Origin: Thermanaerothrix solaris
GTDB lineage: Bacteria; Chloroflexota; Anaerolineae; Anaerolineales; Anaerolineaceae
DNA: 64,000 nt
Assembly (NCBI RefSeq): GCF_032334255.1
Contig: NZ_JAUHMF010000002.1
Coordinates: forward strand, 682,001-746,000
Direction: 5' to 3'
Shown here: positions 41,630 to 50,348 of the stretch, in pieces
How the letters are laid out: each line of letters starts with the position of its first letter
Numbering within the stretch: position 1 is the stretch's first letter
The notes under the pieces: generated by a model
Database searches by the model: none
The model's input: the letters and a program-made list of their open reading frames with translations, nothing else
Told to the model about the DNA's origin: nothing
Program-made: the position numbers and the translations under genes

Positions 41630-42535
41630 TCAAAAATCCTTTTTGATTTCGGGAAGAGTACGCGGCATTGGGCGTAGAAAATTGACGACGGCCACACCAC
41701 TGATAATCAGGGAGCCCCCGGCCAGCAGATGCCAATCGGGGCGCTCGTGGAGAAAGATGGCGCCCAGGATCACCCCGACCAGAGGAAAGATATAGGTCAC
41801 CAGGGTGGTGCGGGTAGGGCCGATGGATTGGAGGAGGGAATAATAAAGCAAGGTTGCCACGCACGAGCCCATCAGGCCCAGCCAGAGGGCGGCCACCCAG
41901 GTGATGGGTTGATGGGGTAGGGTAAAAGGCGCTTCGATGGTAAGCGCCAGGGGGAGCATGACCAGGGTGGCCATAAAGGATTGCCCCAACGACTGCACTT
42001 CGGGGGTCAAGTTGCGCACTTTTCGGCGCGCATAGACGGCGGCTGTGGCATAAGAGACGGCGGCCAATAGCATGGTCAGTTGTCCCAGTTTGGGGCGGGT
42101 GAGATCGCCCTGGACCTGATTGGCCATCAGCACCACCACACCCAAGAATCCGACCAGCAACCCCAATCCCTTGGGAAGCGTCCATGGGTCATCGGCCAGA
42201 AAAAGTGGAGCGATTAAAAGGGTAAAGAGAGGCACGGTGCTGTTGAGGATGGCGGCCATGCCGGAAGAAATATATTGCTCGCTCCATGAGATCAGGACAA
42301 ACGGTAAAGCCATGTTGAGCAACCCCAGGATGAAGAACGCAGGTAGGAATTCACGCCAAGGGAGGTGTGCCCGGTGTAGGCGAGCAACGATCATCAATCC
42401 CAGAGTCGCGAAAAATACGCGCAGAGCGACCAGGGTAAATGGTCCTAGTTCCTGCACCCCAATTTTGATCCACAGAAACGAAGAGCCCCAAATCAATCCC
42501 AGTAAAATGAACTTAAACCACTCTCTGATTGACAA
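41630..42535 (-). CDS. EamA-type (DMT superfamily) transporter
   Basis: A 301-residue protein with ten hydrophobic helices in two EamA repeats: LLGLIWGSSFLWIKIGVQELGPFTLVALR and AVSYATAAVYARRKV..., with the conserved YSLLQSIGPTRTTLVTYIFPLVGVILGAIFLHE in the second. Substrate unknown. The start is set at a TTG (42535) because GGAGG lies nine bases before it and the frame upstream overlaps ogt; the overlap with ogt is then 23 bases. Confidence 0.83.
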   Translation of the reverse strand: MSIREWFKFILLGLIWGSSFLWIKIGVQELGPFTLVALRVFFATLGLMIVARLHRAHLPWREFLPAFFILGLLNMALPFVLISWSEQYISSGMAAILNSTVPLFTLLIAPLFLADDPWTLPKGLGLLVGFLGVVVLMANQVQGDLTRPKLGQLTMLLAAVSYATAAVYARRKVRNLTPEVQSLGQSFMATLVMLPLALTIEAPFTLPHQPITWVAALWLGLMGSCVATLLYYSLLQSIGPTRTTLVTYIFPLVGVILGAIFLHERPDWHLLAGGSLIISGVAVVNFLRPMPRTLPEIKKDF

Positions 42536-43067
42536 TGGTATGTCCCTCCAATTGTAAGAGCCATGCCTTGGTGGGAAGTCCTGCGCCACCACCGTAGCCG
42601 TGTAGAGAACGGTCGCTGCCGATGACACGGTGACAAGGAATGATGAGCGGGATAGGGTTATGAGCCATGGCGCTCCCGACGGCGCGGGCGGCGTTGGGGC
42701 GGCCCAGGTGTAACGCAATCTCCCCGTAGGTGCGTATTTCGCCGTAGGGAATCGTGTAGGTGTATTCTAGAATCGGGCGAGACTTGGGCGAGATCACCTG
42801 CCAGTCAATCGCCACCGTGAATTGGCGCAGTTGGCCCGCCAGATAGGCGGCCACCTCGTTCAAGGCTTGATCAAGAATGGTCGGCGCGGTTCGGTCGTCG
42901 TTGGGGTGGGTGGTGACTTGGACCTGCCCAATGATCAGGCGTACGACACCGCGGGGGCTTGTCCAGATACTGACAGGTCCAATGGGAGAAGTTTCTAGGT
43001 AACCTGTTGCCAGGGGAAATCCATCTTCCAGGAGGTACTGAGAGGTGCTCAAACGAGTTTTAGACAT
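42513..43067 (-). CDS. ogt: methylated-DNA--protein-cysteine methyltransferase
   Basis: A 184-residue DNA repair protein. The active-site motif PCHR is at 144-147 (Cys145), preceded by the helix-turn-helix region IPYGEIRTYGEIALHLGRPNAARAVGSAMAHNP and followed by GSDRSLHGYGGG. It repairs O6-alkylguanine by irreversible transfer to the cysteine. It is the first gene of the ogt-eamA-era-yhhN operon. Confidence 0.95.
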   Translation of the reverse strand: MSKTRLSTSQYLLEDGFPLATGYLETSPIGPVSIWTSPRGVVRLIIGQVQVTTHPNDDRTAPTILDQALNEVAAYLAGQLRQFTVAIDWQVISPKSRPILEYTYTIPYGEIRTYGEIALHLGRPNAARAVGSAMAHNPIPLIIPCHRVIGSDRSLHGYGGGAGLPTKAWLLQLEGHTIVNQRVV

Positions 43068-43091
43068 GAATAAGCCTCGCTTTCGGGAAGG

Positions 43092-43946
43092 TTAGTAATT
43101 CGAGGTATAGTCAATGAGCCCTTGTTCACGAGCTACCCGTTCACACCAGCGAAAAACGGCCCAACTGACGACTCCCAATGCCAGGGTCATCAGAGCCAGC
43201 CAACCCAACAATTGAGCACTACTGACGTTGCTAAACGTTGGAAAGGCTTGAGCGACCTGACCGACCAGCGCGCGGCGCATCAGTTCTAGCCAGTAGGTAA
43301 TTGGAAGGGCGTAGCCGATGGGACGCAGATAAGCCGGCAAGACCTCCAGGGGAAAGATGGCGCCGGTGAAGAGAAAAAGCGCTCCGGCAACGGCATCCCC
43401 AATGTAATAGGAATGGCGTGCTGTGAGCAACGTTACTCCGGCTAGGAGCAAGCCGACCAGTGCCAGCATGACGGTACCCAGTAGTAAACTGACCAGAAAT
43501 AACGGCCAGTCTATACTGGCCAACGAGAGGGGCATTTTGAGCAGCCACACCCCAAAGGCAATGATAATCAGAACGGCGAAGGTGGTCGTGAGAAAACGGG
43601 CAATCCCGCGCCCAAAGAGATAAAGTGGGATATTCAGGGGCGCAACATAGATATATTTCAAGGTGCGATAATGCTCGCGATCATCGATCACTGCCCAGGA
43701 AACACCCGTGGTCACCGCGCTGACATACTGATAGAAGGCATTGCCCAGATAGAGATAGGCAAACATAGGGGTGTCAAAGGCTTGTTGGGAGACCACGCGA
43801 TACATGATGACCAAAATGCCCGCCGCGGCCAAGGGCTTGATGATTGAATAGATGGCAAATAAGAAAGGATCTGTCCAGTTGGATTCGATTTGCCAACCCA
43901 ACCAGGCGGCCATTCGGAATGAACGTAGTGCTGAGGAACGGAGCAT
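43092..43946 (-). CDS. ABC-2 type exporter permease (third gene of operon)
   Basis: A 284-residue protein with six hydrophobic helices (PLAAAGILVIMYRVV, FAVLIIIAFGVWLLKMPL, PLFLVSLLLGTVMLALVGLLLAGVTLL, VAGALFLFTGAIFPLEVLPAYLRPIGYALPITYWLELMRRAL). The last block matches the ABC2_membrane pattern. It forms an exporter with the preceding permease and ATPase. The substrate (a glycolipid, drug or polymer) cannot be read. Confidence 0.9.
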   Translation of the reverse strand: MLRSSALRSFRMAAWLGWQIESNWTDPFLFAIYSIIKPLAAAGILVIMYRVVSQQAFDTPMFAYLYLGNAFYQYVSAVTTGVSWAVIDDREHYRTLKYIYVAPLNIPLYLFGRGIARFLTTTFAVLIIIAFGVWLLKMPLSLASIDWPLFLVSLLLGTVMLALVGLLLAGVTLLTARHSYYIGDAVAGALFLFTGAIFPLEVLPAYLRPIGYALPITYWLELMRRALVGQVAQAFPTFSNVSSAQLLGWLALMTLALGVVSWAVFRWCERVAREQGLIDYTSNY

Positions 43947-43968
43947 AAATAAACCTTATGAGGGTATT

Positions 43969-44820
43969 TTAACGCCGATTTTCGGTTAGTCGGGCTTCCT
44001 CGCGCGCCAGGCGCTCCAGCGTAGCCAGAAGCCAGCGGGCGGCAATCAGAAAAATGACCGAGAGCACTGCCAATATGGCAATTTCCAGTGGCACACTTAA
44101 GAAGCCCAAACTGGGGCCACTGCGGAAGGCCAATTGGCGCATGGCATCCAGACCGAGCGAGAGGGGAATAACCGAAGCCCCTAAAGCCACCCAAAACCCC
44201 AGGTTTTTCAGGGGGAAATAGAACCCTGAGAGTAAGTAGACCGGCTCCATGGCCAGATTCACGTAGTGCCAGGCCTCGCGGCTGAAGAGCAAGAAGACCG
44301 AAGCGGTCATCATCCCTAGCCCGTAAAGGGCAATCATGGTAAGGGCAAACACGGCCAGTAGTTGCCAGGGGTTGATGATTACGTAGTGCACGTTAAACAG
44401 CAGGGTGCCTAAGGCAATAATGGCACCGGCGCGGAGCAGGGTAGCGATCATGCCCCCGATCGCCATGCCCAGCAAAATTGCCATCAGCGAGGTTGGGGCA
44501 ATAATGTAAAGTGCCAGGTTGCCCTGCTCTTTTTCCCAGTACAACTGGCTTGACATGCTCCACAGTACGTTCATCCAAAAGGCAATCATCGCCCCGCCGA
44601 TGACGACAAAGCCGACATAGTCTTCAGGGGCCCCGATCGCCCGATAGACGTACACGTAAGCCGCCACGTTAATCAGGGGCAGAAGCACCTCAAAGATCAG
44701 CCAGGATTTCTCGCGCTGTTGCCCGATAACTCGGGGGTAAGCCCGGCCGATGACCGTTTGCAGAAACAGACGCCAGCCGCTATTCTTGCGGATCGGCGTG
44801 GTAACCGTTACCGCGCTCAC
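43969..44820 (-). CDS. ABC-2 type exporter permease (second gene of operon)
   Basis: A 283-residue polytopic protein similar to the next permease. The C-terminal FWVALGASVIPLSLGLDAMRQLAF segment, after an MEPVYLLSGFYFPLKNL block, matches the ABC-2 family. It overlaps the ATPase gene by 41 bases, so coupling is likely. Two different permeases imply a heterodimeric membrane part. Confidence 0.9.
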   Translation of the reverse strand: MSAVTVTTPIRKNSGWRLFLQTVIGRAYPRVIGQQREKSWLIFEVLLPLINVAAYVYVYRAIGAPEDYVGFVVIGGAMIAFWMNVLWSMSSQLYWEKEQGNLALYIIAPTSLMAILLGMAIGGMIATLLRAGAIIALGTLLFNVHYVIINPWQLLAVFALTMIALYGLGMMTASVFLLFSREAWHYVNLAMEPVYLLSGFYFPLKNLGFWVALGASVIPLSLGLDAMRQLAFRSGPSLGFLSVPLEIAILAVLSVIFLIAARWLLATLERLAREEARLTENRR

Positions 44821-45832
44821 GCTCTACCTCCTCCATGCGTAACCCGACCAGTTGCACGAAAACGTCTTCCAATGAAGGCTGGCGTTTTTGCAGGCTGCGC
44901 AGGTGTGCCTGCTGGCGTTCAAGTTCGCCGATGACCTGGGGTAGCACGCTTTCCTCGGCCAGGGAGATTTCAATCTCCAGTCCGCCATTGTGCCATTGTT
45001 GGTGCAGTCGCAAAACCCCCGGCAAAGTTTCCAGGGCTGGAAGGTTTAGGGCTTGATCAGGATCAACCACGAGTTGGAAGATGGCCTCGTGTTGAACCTG
45101 TTGCTTGAGATGTTCCGGGGTATCGCAGGCCAGAATCCGTCCGTTGTGGATGATGGCCACACGATCACACAACTCCTCTGCTTCTTGCATGTAATGGGTG
45201 GTGAGTAGAATAGTGCGTTGGGGGTTTTCGTCCATCCAGTGGCGGATGAACGCGCGGACCTCGCGTGCAGCCTGAACGTCCAGGCCAAGCGTGGGTTCGT
45301 CCAGGAAAAGTACCTCGGGATCGGTCATAAAGCCGCGCACGATGTTCATCTTCTGGCGCAACCCGGTCGAAAGATCGGATGATTTGGTGTTGGCACGGTC
45401 GGCCAAGCCGATCATCTCCAATAGCATTTGAATGCGTTGGTGCGCAAGGCGGCTGGGAATGCCATAGAACTGGGCAAACATCCAGAGATTCTCACGCACG
45501 GTGAGCAACCCATAGCCGGAGGTTTCGCCTCCAGAGACCATATTGATGCGCGGACGCACCTTATCCGCTTCCCGCACGACATCGTAGCCAGCGACCCAGG
45601 CTTGACCCCGGGTTGGGGCAAGCAGGGTGGTTAATATTTTGATCAGGGTGGTTTTTCCGGCGCCGTTTGGCCCTAAAAGCCCGAAGAGTTCACCTCGGGG
45701 TACGCTGAGGTTAACCTCTTCGAGGGCAACACGTTCGCGTAATTCACCCTTTTTAGCCCCGCGAATCTTGTAGATGCGGGTTAATGCTTCGGTTTTGATG
45801 GCAAGCGTGTTGAGGGGCGATTCGATGTTCAC
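44780..45832 (-). CDS. ABC exporter ATPase (DrrA type)
   Basis: A 350-residue ABC ATPase starting at GTG 45832 with GGAGG 13 bases upstream. Walker A GPNGAGKTT, signature LSTGLRQKMNIVRG (the exporter type with LSxGxRQ), Walker B VLFLDEPTLGLD, and TTHYMQEAEELCD H-loop are intact. The C-terminal regulatory region is typical of DrrA/NatA type. The frame extends upstream to 45928, but it would run into the insertion sequence, so the shorter start is favoured. The promoter region has been displaced by the insertion. Confidence 0.88.
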   Translation of the reverse strand: MNIESPLNTLAIKTEALTRIYKIRGAKKGELRERVALEEVNLSVPRGELFGLLGPNGAGKTTLIKILTTLLAPTRGQAWVAGYDVVREADKVRPRINMVSGGETSGYGLLTVRENLWMFAQFYGIPSRLAHQRIQMLLEMIGLADRANTKSSDLSTGLRQKMNIVRGFMTDPEVLFLDEPTLGLDVQAAREVRAFIRHWMDENPQRTILLTTHYMQEAEELCDRVAIIHNGRILACDTPEHLKQQVQHEAIFQLVVDPDQALNLPALETLPGVLRLHQQWHNGGLEIEISLAEESVLPQVIGELERQQAHLRSLQKRQPSLEDVFVQLVGLRMEEVERERGNGYHADPQE

Positions 45833-45891
45833 GTTTATCCAGACCTCCAGGGTTTGATTGTAGAAGGAATGTTCAATATCGCGCATTCTAT

Positions 45892-47361
45892 CAAATAAAA
45901 TGTTACCGAGGTATGATCGTTCACTCAAAAGAAAATGTTACCGGAGTGAACGAGATGGCCGAAACCGATCCAATGACCGTAGATGAGCGTCGCAAGTACT
46001 TACACAAGATACGGCTGCGGTACTGGCGGGCGGAAGGGCGCAAAGAGCGCAGCCGTCTGCTGGATGAAGCCCAGGCCGTGACCGGCCTGCACCGCAAATC
46101 GCTGATCCGTTTGCTGAATGGGGAGCTAGGACGCAAGCGGCGTAAGCGGGAGCGCGGCAAGAGGTATGGGCCGGAGGTAGATGCGGCGATTGCGGTGATC
46201 GCTCGCAGTCTGGATTATCCCTGTGCCGAACGTCTGCAACCGAACCTGGTCTGGATGGCCAGGCACTTGCAAGCGCACGGTGAATTGCTCCTGAGCGAGA
46301 CAACGCTGGAATTGCTGGGAAAGATCAGCATTTCCAGTGTGCGGCGGCGCTTGCCGGCTTCGCAACGGGCTGCCCAGCGCCTGGCGCATCGGGTGGGACG
46401 CCCGGCCCCGACTTCCAGCGTGAAGTCGTTCATCCCGATGCGGCGCATTGCCTGGGAGGAACGTCAGCCCGGGCACCTGGAAGTCGACCTGGTGCACCAC
46501 TGCGGCTTAAGCTCCCAGGGACAATACGTCCACACCCTGCAACTGGTGGACGTGGCCAGTGGCTGGAGTGAGTGTGTGGCAGTGCTGGGACGCTCCTGGC
46601 TGGTCATGCAGGACGGCTTTGAGCGCATTCGCCAGCGTTTACCCTTCGCAATCCGCGAATTGCACCCGGATAACGGCAGCGAGTTCCTGAACGCCCATCT
46701 CCTGCGTTACTGGAAGGACAAAGTGAAAGCAGACGTTTCGCGCAGCCGTCCCTTTCACAAGAACGACAATCGCTTTGTGGAAGAAAACAACTTCTCGCTG
46801 GTGCGCGCCTATGTCGGCTATGGTCGGCTGGACACGGTGGAACAGACCCATTTGCTCAACCAACTCTATGACAAACTCTGGCTATACCATAACTTCTTCC
46901 AGCCCGTCCTGCGCCTGCAAGAAAAACGCATCCGCTCCGAACAAACGCCTGCCAAAGTCAAACGTATGTACGCTCCTGCCATCCCGCCTCTCGAACGGCT
47001 CATCCAGGCCGGTGCACTCTCCCCGGAGAAACAGGCGGCCTGCCTGGCCCTGCGTGAGCAAACCAATCCCATGCGCTTGCGTGAAGAGATCCAGGCGCTG
47101 GTTGACCGCCTCGCCCACCTGCCCTGTGCTCCAGAGGGTCAGGTGGAGGATGTCCGCCTGACCTTACAACAGCCAGAGCATTCACATGTCTGATCGGCTG
47201 GTCGTTGGCTATCAGCGCTTGTGTGGCACCCCCGAAGGCCAACTGGCCAGATTGTTCTTTGACATTCAGCTTTTCCATCCCACCTTCCCTGAAAGGAGTG
47301 GCCGCTTGGGTAACATTATCTTTTGGCAGAACAATAGCCGTTCGGTAACATTATCTTTTGG
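45892..47361 (+). mobile_element. insertion sequence with duplicated terminal motifs
   Basis: An approximately 1.47-kb element carrying one DDE transposase. Each end has two copies of a 16-18-base motif. Left: 45892-45907 and 45926-45942 (ending in AATGTTACC). Right, inverted: 47309-47326 and 47344-47361. The spacing between copies is about 35 bases at both ends, suggesting paired transposase-binding sites. The ends are imperfect and I saw no clear target duplication, so the exact boundary may be a few bases inside the outer motifs (at TGTTACCG). Confidence 0.82.
45955..47193 (+). CDS. DDE transposase, integrase-core (IS481/ISNCY-like)
   Basis: A 412-residue transposase. A helix-turn-helix region is at the start (AQAVTGLHRKSLIRLLNGE), and the rve core carries the catalytic triad: first Asp in LEVDLVHHCG, second Asp in LHPDNGSEFLN, Glu in RFVEENNFSLVR. 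The family is best described as IS481- or ISNCY-like; the closest group cannot be settled by eye. The ATG at 45955 follows the inner left motif with GGAG spaced nine bases before. The reading frame is intact, so the element may be active. Confidence 0.9.
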   Translation: MAETDPMTVDERRKYLHKIRLRYWRAEGRKERSRLLDEAQAVTGLHRKSLIRLLNGELGRKRRKRERGKRYGPEVDAAIAVIARSLDYPCAERLQPNLVWMARHLQAHGELLLSETTLELLGKISISSVRRRLPASQRAAQRLAHRVGRPAPTSSVKSFIPMRRIAWEERQPGHLEVDLVHHCGLSSQGQYVHTLQLVDVASGWSECVAVLGRSWLVMQDGFERIRQRLPFAIRELHPDNGSEFLNAHLLRYWKDKVKADVSRSRPFHKNDNRFVEENNFSLVRAYVGYGRLDTVEQTHLLNQLYDKLWLYHNFFQPVLRLQEKRIRSEQTPAKVKRMYAPAIPPLERLIQAGALSPEKQAACLALREQTNPMRLREEIQALVDRLAHLPCAPEGQVEDVRLTLQQPEHSHV

Positions 47362-47522
47362 CTTGACACGTATCGTCAATGCCTTTTTGGGGCCTTGGTT
47401 GCACTAGAACTGATGGACAGGAAATCCCATTAAATCCAGGTGGTGAGGAGAATTTGTCAGGTAATTGTAAGGTGTGCGTAGGTTAAGCGTAGGTTTTGCG
47501 TCAAGAAAACTGATCTGATTTG

Positions 47523-47661
47523 TGCTAATATACAGGCAAGGGCGACTTCTCTTCTTCTCCTCCTTAAATAGCGAGCCGGAGTCGGCGTCTCCGGCTCGCT
47601 ACGATTTAACCCTCGTTTTATTTACTATAAAACCTTCGATCTTGCTTGGGTCGAAGGTTTT
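47523..47661 (+). ncRNA. candidate short transcript with two hairpins
   Basis: An extended -10 (TGCTAATAT) would start transcription near 47538; a 13-bp GC-rich hairpin follows, then an 11-bp hairpin AAAACCTTCGA/TCGAAGGTTTT that looks like an intrinsic terminator. There is no ORF between. No -35 was found. The alternative is that this is only the 3-prime untranslated region of a gene separated by the insertion. Confidence 0.35.
47629..47661 (+). terminator. intrinsic terminator before the GT-C-like gene
   Basis: An 11-bp inverted repeat (47629-47639 with 47651-47661) ends in TTTT; the left arm begins with AAAA, so it may act in both directions. Confidence 0.65.
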
Positions 47662-47714
47662 GTCGTTTCCCCTATAATTGAAATGACCTCATTTTCAGGG
47701 ATGGTTTAGAGACG

Positions 47715-49706
47715 ATGCCGTCACGTCGACAGATAATGAGTTTAACCTTGCTTCTTTTGTGGTTATCCCTCAGTCTGGGGTTATATTACGCCGTGCACAA
47801 GCCTTTTACCTCGTCCGAAGGGTTGAGGCTACTGCAGGCGGCAGGACAGTTGGGCTGTGCAGTGGTGCTGGTAGCGCTAATGGGAGGCCTGGGGCGGCGC
47901 TTATTTCCATTGAGCATACTTTCCCCCCTGGAACAAGTAGCGCTCCAGGCTGCGCTAGGGGCGGGTTTGTTAGCCTTGGCGACTTTGGTGATAGGAGTAA
48001 CACTGGGGATAAGTCCCTGGCTGTTTAGGTTGAGCGGGGTGGCGCTTCTGATCGTGTTGCGGCGGGACATCTGGTCTTGGTTAGGGGAATGGCGTGCGCT
48101 TAAGCCTTTATGGGCTTCGGCCACCCGTGCTGGCCAGGTGCTGGCTCTAAGCAGCGGCGCTTTGATGTTCATCGCCTTAATGTTTGCACTAGCGCCGCCC
48201 TTGAAATGGGATGCCCTGATATATCATCTGCTCTTACCCCGGGTTTATCTCAGCGCGGGACGAATTGGGGATGTGCCCTGGATTTTGCGTAGCGGTCTGC
48301 CCCAGAATGGGGAGATGCTCTACACCTGGGCCATGGCCTGGGCGGGCACGGAAGCGGCAACAGCGCTTGGTTGGGTGTTGAGTGGAGTGGCGCTGGTTGG
48401 TCTCTTGGGGTGGCTGAGCCGCATTCTAGATGCACGTGCTGCGTGGGTGGGGATCAGCGCTTTGCTGATTGGGCAAAGCGTGTGGCAGGGGATGGCCTGG
48501 GGCTATGTGGATTGGCTGGTATTACTTTACGGTGTGGGTACTTTGATCGCCTTACATGCCTGGTGCCAGCACCGCGATCCCCATTGGTTGAGCCTGGCCG
48601 GAGTCATGGTGGGGTTGGGTTTGGGCGTGAAATATACCGCCGGCGTGTTGGGAGTGGGGGGCATGGCCGTTATTCTGATCCGTGCTCGGCGTCATAAACA
48701 ACCTATTCTTGCGGCATTCGTGCGTTTTGTTCTCCCGGCAGTTATTGCCGTTTTACCGTGGTTGCTCAAGAACCTCATCCTGACCGGTAACCCTGTTTAT
48801 CCCTTGCTTTTTTCGAGTGGTGTGGTAACGTCGTTTCGGCTCCGTTTGTTGCAGCACGCTCAGGTTTTCGGCCACCCTGTTGGGGACACGTTGTTTTTGC
48901 CGGTGCGCGCGACCTACTTGGGGCTAGAAGGGGCAGAGGGTTACAGTGCCGACATCGGCCCCTTACTCTTGCTGCTGAGCGGATTGGCCGGATTGGCCTG
49001 GCGTCAGGCGAATCCAACCCAGCGGTTGGCATTCGTGGTTATGGCAGTCTTATTTGTAAGCGGCTGGGCTATCTGGGCGGTCGGGGGACGCATATCCAGC
49101 CTGCTTCAACAGACGCGCTTTTACTTTGGGATACTGCCGGCCTGGGCAGGGTTGGCGGCAATGGGCGAATGGGGTAGTCGGACTCAAGTATGGTTGGGGG
49201 TGCGAGTGCGGCGCCTGGTCATGACAGCGATTGGGGTTGTTTTGGCGCTGGGGGTTTATCAAGCTGTCATCGTGACTCTGGATAGCCGGGTGGTCGAGGC
49301 GGTCACCGGGAGAATTTCTAACGAGGCCTATCTCCGCACCAATTTGGGGAGTTTCGGGCTTGCCATGCAGACGCTGCCAACCCTACCTCAAGGGAGTCGG
49401 GTGTTATCGCTCTACGAACCCCGTGGGTTCTATTGCTGGCCGCAGTGTTTACCGGATGAGTCGTTAGATCGCTGGCCGTTGGATTGGATGGCTTATAGTT
49501 CCCCTGAGGCGATTCTGCGCACTTGGCGTGAGATGGGATTCACGCATGTCTTGGTCTATCGGGCGGGGGTGGACTTTTTACGACACGATAATAATCGCCC
49601 TTATCCGCTTAGTATTTTGGATGGACTGGAACAAACGCTTCCCTTGTTGATCTTAGAGCAGGACTGGGGCGCACATGCCTTGTATCGCTTGCCCACGCAA
49701 CCCTAA
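47715..49706 (+). CDS. polytopic membrane protein, GT-C glycosyltransferase-like
   Basis: A 663-residue protein with about a dozen hydrophobic helices and a C-terminal soluble domain from about residue 530 (containing GSRVLSLYEPRGFYCWPQC). The segment PPLKWDALIYHLLLPRVYL after the fifth helix resembles the catalytic Asp loop of GT-C enzymes (ArnT/GT39-like). Such enzymes transfer sugars from polyprenyl phosphates to outside acceptors. The assignment is by topology and one motif. The promoter TATAAT is at 47673-47678. Confidence 0.65.
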   Translation: MPSRRQIMSLTLLLLWLSLSLGLYYAVHKPFTSSEGLRLLQAAGQLGCAVVLVALMGGLGRRLFPLSILSPLEQVALQAALGAGLLALATLVIGVTLGISPWLFRLSGVALLIVLRRDIWSWLGEWRALKPLWASATRAGQVLALSSGALMFIALMFALAPPLKWDALIYHLLLPRVYLSAGRIGDVPWILRSGLPQNGEMLYTWAMAWAGTEAATALGWVLSGVALVGLLGWLSRILDARAAWVGISALLIGQSVWQGMAWGYVDWLVLLYGVGTLIALHAWCQHRDPHWLSLAGVMVGLGLGVKYTAGVLGVGGMAVILIRARRHKQPILAAFVRFVLPAVIAVLPWLLKNLILTGNPVYPLLFSSGVVTSFRLRLLQHAQVFGHPVGDTLFLPVRATYLGLEGAEGYSADIGPLLLLLSGLAGLAWRQANPTQRLAFVVMAVLFVSGWAIWAVGGRISSLLQQTRFYFGILPAWAGLAAMGEWGSRTQVWLGVRVRRLVMTAIGVVLALGVYQAVIVTLDSRVVEAVTGRISNEAYLRTNLGSFGLAMQTLPTLPQGSRVLSLYEPRGFYCWPQCLPDESLDRWPLDWMAYSSPEAILRTWREMGFTHVLVYRAGVDFLRHDNNRPYPLSILDGLEQTLPLLILEQDWGAHALYRLPTQP

Positions 49707-49715
49707 GGGCGAGGG

Positions 49716-50324
49716 TCAGTCCATCTCCTGACGCCCGGCCAGGGCGCGCAACAGCGTGTTCTGGTCGGCGTATTCCAGATCGCCCCCCACCGGCAAGCCG
49801 CGCGCCAGGCGGGTGACACGCACACCCAGGGGCAGGAGTTGCTGACGAAGGTAGAGCGCGGTGGCATCCCCTTCCAGGCTGGGGTTGGTAGCCAGGATTA
49901 TCTCACGCACACCCCCGCGCTGTACCCGTTCTAGCAGCGGACGGATTTTCAGATCATCGGGGCCAATGCCCTCGATGGGTGAGAGCACACCATGCAGAAC
50001 GTGATAGCGGCCCTTGAAGGCGGCCGTGCGTTCGATGGCCAGGGCATCCAGCGGCTCCTCCACGACGCAAATCAGGCTTTCGTCCCGTTCTGGGTCGGCG
50101 CATATCTCGCATAATGACTGACCGGCGCGGGTAATATTGAAGCAATTTTCACATAACGCTGTCTGGCTTTTGAGGGCGAGCAATGCTTCAGCCAATTGCC
50201 GTGAAATCTCTTCCGGGGCACGTAGGAGATAGAAGGTCAGCCGTGCTGCCGTTTTAGGGCCGATCCCCGGCAGACGCTCAAACGCCAGAGCGAGATTTTG
50301 CACCGGTTCGGGCAAGACCGCCAT
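49716..50324 (-). CDS. recR: recombination protein RecR
   Basis: A 202-residue protein: N-terminal HhH-like LPGIGPKTAARLTFYLL, the C4 zinc finger CENCFNITRAGQSLCEIC, and the Toprim domain (LICVVEEPLDALAIERT, EGDATALYLRQQL). RecR acts with RecF and RecO in loading RecA at gaps. It converges on the GT-C-like gene and is downstream of ybaB in the dnaX unit. Confidence 0.97.
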   Translation of the reverse strand: MAVLPEPVQNLALAFERLPGIGPKTAARLTFYLLRAPEEISRQLAEALLALKSQTALCENCFNITRAGQSLCEICADPERDESLICVVEEPLDALAIERTAAFKGRYHVLHGVLSPIEGIGPDDLKIRPLLERVQRGGVREIILATNPSLEGDATALYLRQQLLPLGVRVTRLARGLPVGGDLEYADQNTLLRALAGRQEMD

Positions 50325-50348
50325 GGTATCCTCCGCTCATCCCTGGGG

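Larger units (their letters stand above)
47362..47714. other. intergenic region: direct repeat, extended -10, two hairpins
   Basis: After the insertion-sequence end lie two copies of GCGTAGGTT (47477-47485 and 47488-47496 approximately), an extended -10 TGCTAATAT (47523-47531), a perfect 13-bp hairpin (47569-47581 with 47589-47601, loop of seven bases), a second hairpin followed by TTTT (47629-47661), and a TATAAT (47673-47678) that fits the next gene. No coding region was accepted. Confidence 0.55.

Noticed and set aside
41406..42185. 259-codon minus-strand frame in a Pro/Arg/Gly-rich composition
   Set aside because: Same-strand shadow of the EamA and era genes in another frame; composition is that of a frame shift.
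45833..45928. N-terminal extension of the ABC exporter ATPase
   Set aside because: It would begin inside the insertion sequence; the ABC domain starts after the GTG at 45832.
47186..47407. 73-codon frame after the transposase
   Set aside because: Crosses the right-end motifs of the insertion sequence and has no similarity to known proteins.
47662..47672. A second terminator directly before the GT-C-like gene
   Set aside because: The T-poor sequence does not support it; only the hairpin at 47629-47661 is credible.
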